Shown: piece by piece, positions 61,197 through 64,000 of the stretch
How the letters are laid out: the number at the start of each line of letters is the position of its first letter
Position numbering within the stretch: the stretch's first letter is position 1
Origin: Actinomycetota bacterium
GTDB lineage: Bacteria > Actinomycetota > Thermoleophilia > Gaiellales > F1-60-MAGs149
NCBI GenBank assembly: GCA_026392355.1
Contig: JAPLCF010000041.1
Span: 268,716 to 332,715 of the forward strand
Direction of reading: 5' to 3'
DNA length: 64,000 nt
The notes under the pieces: generated by a model
Database searches by the model: none
What the model saw: the letters and a program-made list of their open reading frames with translations, nothing else
Told to the model about the DNA's origin: nothing
Made by a program: the position numbers and the translations under genes

Positions 61197-61823
61197 ATGA
61201 AGTTACGCGCGGGTTTCTTTGCATTTTTCATAGCCCTCTTACTCGGGGCTTCATCTTCAGCAATGGCGGCGCCAGCAGCTCGCACAATTTGTGCGGATGG
61301 CTCCTATTCGTCCTCAACGGGATCGGGCACGTGTTCCTGGCACGGAGGTATTGCCGGCGGCGATCTAAGTGGCGGAGGTGACTGGAGCGACAACTACCCC
61401 GTCACGCTCTGCAACGACGGTACGTACTCGTCTTCCACTGGGTCCGGCACGTGCTCATGGCACGGAGGTGTCGCCGGGCTAGATCCCCTACCCGTCGCAC
61501 CGCAGCAGACCTACGGGTGGGAGAGCAACCGATTCGCATCTCCGAGCGGAAACGTGCAATGTAGGTACGAACCTGGAAAGCGCCGACTCGGTTGCTCGTC
61601 CGATACCACAGGCCAAAGTGCGTGGGTGTCGCGCCGTTGGTATGCATTTACGCGCTATTCCGTTATCCCCGGCCACTCGGTATATGTCCTCGAGTACGGA
61701 AGTACCTGGAAAGGCGGTGGGTTCCGTTGCGTCTCGCGGACTGACGGCATCGAATGCCATCCGCCGAATGGCAGGGATTACTTCGTGGTCAATTCATCTG
61801 GCGCGCATGCGTACCGTCAATAG
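61197..61823 (+). CDS. Secreted protein with two DUF3761 repeats and a DUF6636-like domain
   Basis: A 208-residue secreted protein from ATG 61197. A signal peptide ends near SSAMAAPA. Two nearly identical modules follow, ICADGSYSSSTGSGTCSWHG and LCNDGTYSSSTGSGTCSWHG, which match DUF3761. The C-terminal part has FASPSGNVQCRY and several paired cysteines, as in DUF6636-like domains. Function unknown. Codon use and lower GC differ from the core genes upstream, suggesting accessory DNA. Confidence 0.72.
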   Translation: MKLRAGFFAFFIALLLGASSSAMAAPAARTICADGSYSSSTGSGTCSWHGGIAGGDLSGGGDWSDNYPVTLCNDGTYSSSTGSGTCSWHGGVAGLDPLPVAPQQTYGWESNRFASPSGNVQCRYEPGKRRLGCSSDTTGQSAWVSRRWYAFTRYSVIPGHSVYVLEYGSTWKGGGFRCVSRTDGIECHPPNGRDYFVVNSSGAHAYRQ

Positions 61824-61907
61824 GGCACGTGGGAAGCATCGTGGTCATGCGCATCGCGCGACCAGTCGGGGTCGATCTAGTCGTGATAGGCCGCTAGCGC
61901 GCGGGTT

Positions 61908-62324
61908 ATGGATGTCGCTTGGTTTCGCGGTCTTGGTTCTAACAAGTTGCGTACTCGCGTCTTGTGGATCTTCCGGAAGAACCCTGACTTCAGGCCCGAA
62001 GCGATCGCGATTCTCCGTGACAGCGGGAGTCTTGAAGGCGCCAATCTGGCAGGGGCAAATCTTCGTGGCGCAAACCTCATGGGAGTTGACCTCACCGGCG
62101 CAAACCTGGGAGGTGCCAATCTGGAAGAGGCGTCTCTCTCTCATGCCAATCTCAGCGGCGCTGATCTCACGCTGGCGTACATGACGAATGCCGACCTCAC
62201 CTCTACCAACTTTACGGGGGCCACAATGTGGGACGCGCATTGTGATGGCGCCACGATTTCTGGCGCGATTTCCCCGAATGGCACCGTCATGGCAGACAGT
62301 GCCAACTCCTCCAATCTCTGTTGA
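61908..62324 (+). CDS. Pentapeptide-repeat protein, probably frameshifted lipoprotein
   Basis: The frame from ATG 61908 gives 138 residues; from about residue 43 it holds pentapeptide repeats (LEGANLAGANLRGANLMGVD, then LTGANLGGANL). The N-terminal 30 residues look unnatural. In the frame starting at ATG 61912 the DNA instead encodes a convincing lipoprotein signal, MSLGFAVLVLTSCVLASCGS. Joining the two needs a one-register shift between about 61960 and 62030. This may be a real mutation, a sequencing error, or chance. Pentapeptide proteins form a right-handed helix; function unknown. Confidence 0.55.
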   Translation: MDVAWFRGLGSNKLRTRVLWIFRKNPDFRPEAIAILRDSGSLEGANLAGANLRGANLMGVDLTGANLGGANLEEASLSHANLSGADLTLAYMTNADLTSTNFTGATMWDAHCDGATISGAISPNGTVMADSANSSNLC

Positions 62325-62335
62325 TTGCTGCGGAT

Positions 62336-63109
62336 CTACTGCGTTGCGAAGTACACGTACTTGGAGCCGCCTTGCCAGACAAGCTTCACTAAGCCGACGT
62401 CTCCTGCAGGCACTTCGCCGCAGATATTCCCAGTCGTGGTGCCGCCTGCATAGGTTGTGGCGAATGGGATCTCATTGGGTATCACTTGGAAGCGACAGCC
62501 GTTGGGTAGATCGGTGCGCGTAGCTCCTACCCAGCTGAATGAGAAGTCATTGAATGTGAGGTTTCCACTAGTTGTGTTGGTTGCCGTGACATGCATCATC
62601 ACGTAGACGTTTCCGGCACCCGGCGGATCATTGAACATGTTCTCGGCCGCGACTACCGCGTTTGCATTTGGGTTGAACGAGTCAAGTGTGATGCGCCAGC
62701 CATCTGAGCTCGTGATTGACTGTCCGAAGGGGAGTGGGTTGTCAAGCGCGTCGCCGGCGTAACGAATTACCGGTGGTGGTGTGTACACGGGGGGTGTGTA
62801 CGGAGCAGGCGTTACTGCTGGGGCTGCCGCCGTGGCAACCGTTACAGCCGAAGTGGTGGAGGCGATTCCTTTCCACTTGTAGCCGTTGGCGTTCTTTGTG
62901 CACCGTACCTTGGTGCCCGCGCTCGTCGTTGCGATTTTTCCGGCTTGGGACTGCTTGCACTTTTTCCCCACAGTCGGGGGTGCCGGCTTCGCAGCCATGG
63001 CTGCACCAGCAGCCGTCGCCATAATCATGACGACAATCAAACTCGCGATGATTGCCACGGACAACGGACGATGAGCTTCGAGACGTTGAGTCAGTGGCGG
63101 CGAGGGCAT
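62336..63109 (-). CDS. Secreted DUF4352-like protein
   Basis: A 257-residue protein. A signal peptide or anchor (AIIASLIVVMIMATAAGAAM) is followed by a small SH3-like segment with two cysteines (VGKKCKQSQAGKIATTSAGT) and a Pro-rich linker. The C-terminal immunoglobulin-like domain matches DUF4352 in pattern (VYVMMHVTATNTTSGNLTFN, then ICGEVPAGDVGLVKLVW). It probably sits outside the cell. A decayed partial copy lies at 63246-63396. Function unknown. Confidence 0.68.
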   Translation of the reverse strand: MPSPPLTQRLEAHRPLSVAIIASLIVVMIMATAAGAAMAAKPAPPTVGKKCKQSQAGKIATTSAGTKVRCTKNANGYKWKGIASTTSAVTVATAAAPAVTPAPYTPPVYTPPPVIRYAGDALDNPLPFGQSITSSDGWRITLDSFNPNANAVVAAENMFNDPPGAGNVYVMMHVTATNTTSGNLTFNDFSFSWVGATRTDLPNGCRFQVIPNEIPFATTYAGGTTTGNICGEVPAGDVGLVKLVWQGGSKYVYFATQ

Positions 63110-63245
63110 GACTCAACCCTAACGGCAACGAGGTAATAAAGCGAACGGCACTCGTACGGGTCGAGCGAGTGGGGCAACATCCCCAGGTATGCGGCCGCAT
63201 CAGTCCGTCAGAAGAGCTTCGCGGCGGGATCGTTCAACTCCCGTC

Positions 63246-63396
63246 TCAGATGCTTCCAGTGGGTGTGCCGCCAGCGGAGGTTGTCACGAAGGGGAGCTCA
63301 TTCGGCATCACCTGTAAGTGACGACCGCCGCTGACTCCGTCTCCCTGCTCGAGCTCTCCGTACTCGAGCTCAATCCCAAGTCGAGCGGGCCAGACC
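63246..63396 (-). pseudogene. Remnant of a second DUF4352-like gene
   Basis: On the minus strand, HLQVMPNELPFVTTSAGGTP then TGSI-stop aligns with FQVIPNEIPFATTYAGGTTT in the intact gene at 62336. Upstream the similarity is lost and there is no start codon or signal peptide. The frame stops at 63246-63248 where the intact protein continues with GEVPAGDVGLV. This is a truncated duplicate. Confidence 0.6.
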
Positions 63397-63621
63397 TCAG
63401 TTCGGCTTAAAGCTCTCCGCGACCATGTCGCACGCGCCGGGGATCGTTTCCTGGCCGTCCGCGTTCCACTGGCAGCGCAGGAAGTACTGCTTCTTGCCCT
63501 GGAAGGCGTAGATGAGGCGAGTGGTCAGCGACTTGCTCTGCGTGGAGAACTCGAACTGGGTTGCGGGGAGGTCGCCCATCTGCGTGCTCGTGCTCTTGGG
63601 GACGGTGCAAAAGTCTTTCAT
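63397..63621 (-). CDS. Small protein coupled to YbjQ-like gene
   Basis: A 74-residue frame whose ATG overlaps the stop of the YbjQ-like gene (ATGA at 63621-63618), supporting real translation. It ends QETIPGACDMVAESFKPN, a pattern like the C-terminal part of secreted proteins with a PsbP-like or Mog1-like fold (CDxxxxSF). No signal peptide is present and the first half is polar, so it may be a truncated remnant of a longer gene. No named family. Confidence 0.5.
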   Translation of the reverse strand: MKDFCTVPKSTSTQMGDLPATQFEFSTQSKSLTTRLIYAFQGKKQYFLRCQWNADGQETIPGACDMVAESFKPN

Positions 63622-63998
63622 GGCGCCGTTGCGGAGCCCCGATCGTCGAGGAGTACGGCAGTGCCCATCAGCATCACGAGCTGCGCCTTGTCCGCGACAG
63701 TCTGAACTGACAGCTGAATTCCAATAACGGCGTCAGCGCCCAATCCGTGAGCTTCTCGTTCCAATTCTTCGAGAGCTACCACTTGTGAGCTGCGAACCGC
63801 TTTTTCGATGCCAAGGAGACGCCCACCGAAGCTACTCGAAACGTCGCTCCCGAAATCGCTGAATGCATTGCGACTCATGACGCACGAGCCGGAAACGACG
63901 CCAAGGACTTCAGCGATTATCCGATCCTCAATCGTGGGTGTCGTTGTAACTAGTAGACGTTCTCCGAGTTTGGCCCGGTTCTCGGCGACTCGCGCTTG
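63618..63998 (-). CDS. YbjQ/UPF0145 family protein, 5' end outside window
   Basis: At least 127 residues are open to the window edge. Family motifs include LLVTTTPTIEDRIIAEVLGV (about 16-35 of the visible part), VSGSCVMSRNAF and AHGLGADAVIGIQLSVQTVA. YbjQ proteins form pentamers and may bind metals or small ligands; their role is unknown. Normal YbjQ proteins start at about MLVTTT, so the residues before it (QARVAENRAKLGER) are an extra N-terminal domain or linker whose start is outside. Stop overlaps the next small gene. Confidence 0.8.
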   Translation of the reverse strand, partial: QARVAENRAKLGERLLVTTTPTIEDRIIAEVLGVVSGSCVMSRNAFSDFGSDVSSSFGGRLLGIEKAVRSSQVVALEELEREAHGLGADAVIGIQLSVQTVADKAQLVMLMGTAVLLDDRGSATAP

Positions 63999-64000
63999 AT

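Overview
The window is 64 kb of high-GC bacterial DNA, densely packed, with many ATGA, GTGA and TGATG stop/start overlaps and frequent GTG starts. Gene content points to Actinomycetota, perhaps a Thermoleophilia-like lineage; this is an inference without rRNA or marker phylogeny. The supporting genes are a CysO/CysM/Mec cysteine cassette, NudC, a short primary sigma factor, apparently leaderless promoters, a Thermus/Rickettsia-type isocitrate dehydrogenase, and crtY-blh retinal genes. No tRNA, rRNA, CRISPR array, insertion sequence or integrase was found.

Layout. 1-2070: end of a TPR protein and a CorC/HlyC membrane protein. 2.1-10.6 kb: a peptide/opine-type ABC importer with a twin-arginine lipoprotein binding protein, two permeases and one fused double ATPase, followed by a zinc alcohol dehydrogenase, an enolase-superfamily enzyme and a Nudix hydrolase; this looks like one uptake and catabolic unit. 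10.7-14.9 kb: two very small paralogous genes with their own terminators, an Lrp/AsnC regulator, and a convergent cysteine-synthesis operon (rhodanese-E1 enzyme, CysO-like carrier, CysM, JAMM protease). A shared ATATTCGG motif lies near the small genes, the regulator and the cysteine operon. 14.9-24.4 kb: a membrane-anchored repeat protein, rpoD, an amidohydrolase/MFS/tandem-TetR operon, an M24 peptidase-like protein and a NudC/MBL-like/DUF2256-DUF3253 operon. 24.5-29.6 kb: parA-ftsZ operon, Lon-N protein, meaB and ilvA. 29.7-38.2 kb: an MBL-rhodanese protein, icd, a CDF metal exporter with a sulfurtransferase, a uracil-DNA-glycosylase-like protein and a CopC-CopD operon.

38.2-44.9 kb: a complete trpEGD-CFBA operon read on the minus strand, preceded by a leader peptide with three consecutive Trp codons and an intrinsic terminator, i.e. 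a ribosome-mediated attenuator. A 94-bp palindromic element sits between trpD and trpC. 45-51.4 kb: thiolase, cobalamin adenosyltransferase, three paralogous Xre antitoxins with two HigB-like toxins, and the crtY-blh pair that would make retinal. 51.6-55.2 kb: hydantoinase/oxoprolinase subunits hyuB and hyuA. 55.3-61.1 kb: an accessory cluster with a PD-(D/E)XK-like protein, a DUF2075 ATPase with a nuclease-like N-terminus, and a divergent PLD-helicase-DUF3427 protein; a candidate defence locus. 61.2-64 kb: secreted small-domain proteins, a possibly frameshifted pentapeptide-repeat lipoprotein, a decayed duplicate, and a YbjQ-like gene running off the end.

Three families of intergenic palindromes recur, mostly between convergent genes: elements with GGGGTCAGAC arms, elements with a CACCTCGAGGTG core, and a tandem 20-bp palindrome after ilvA.
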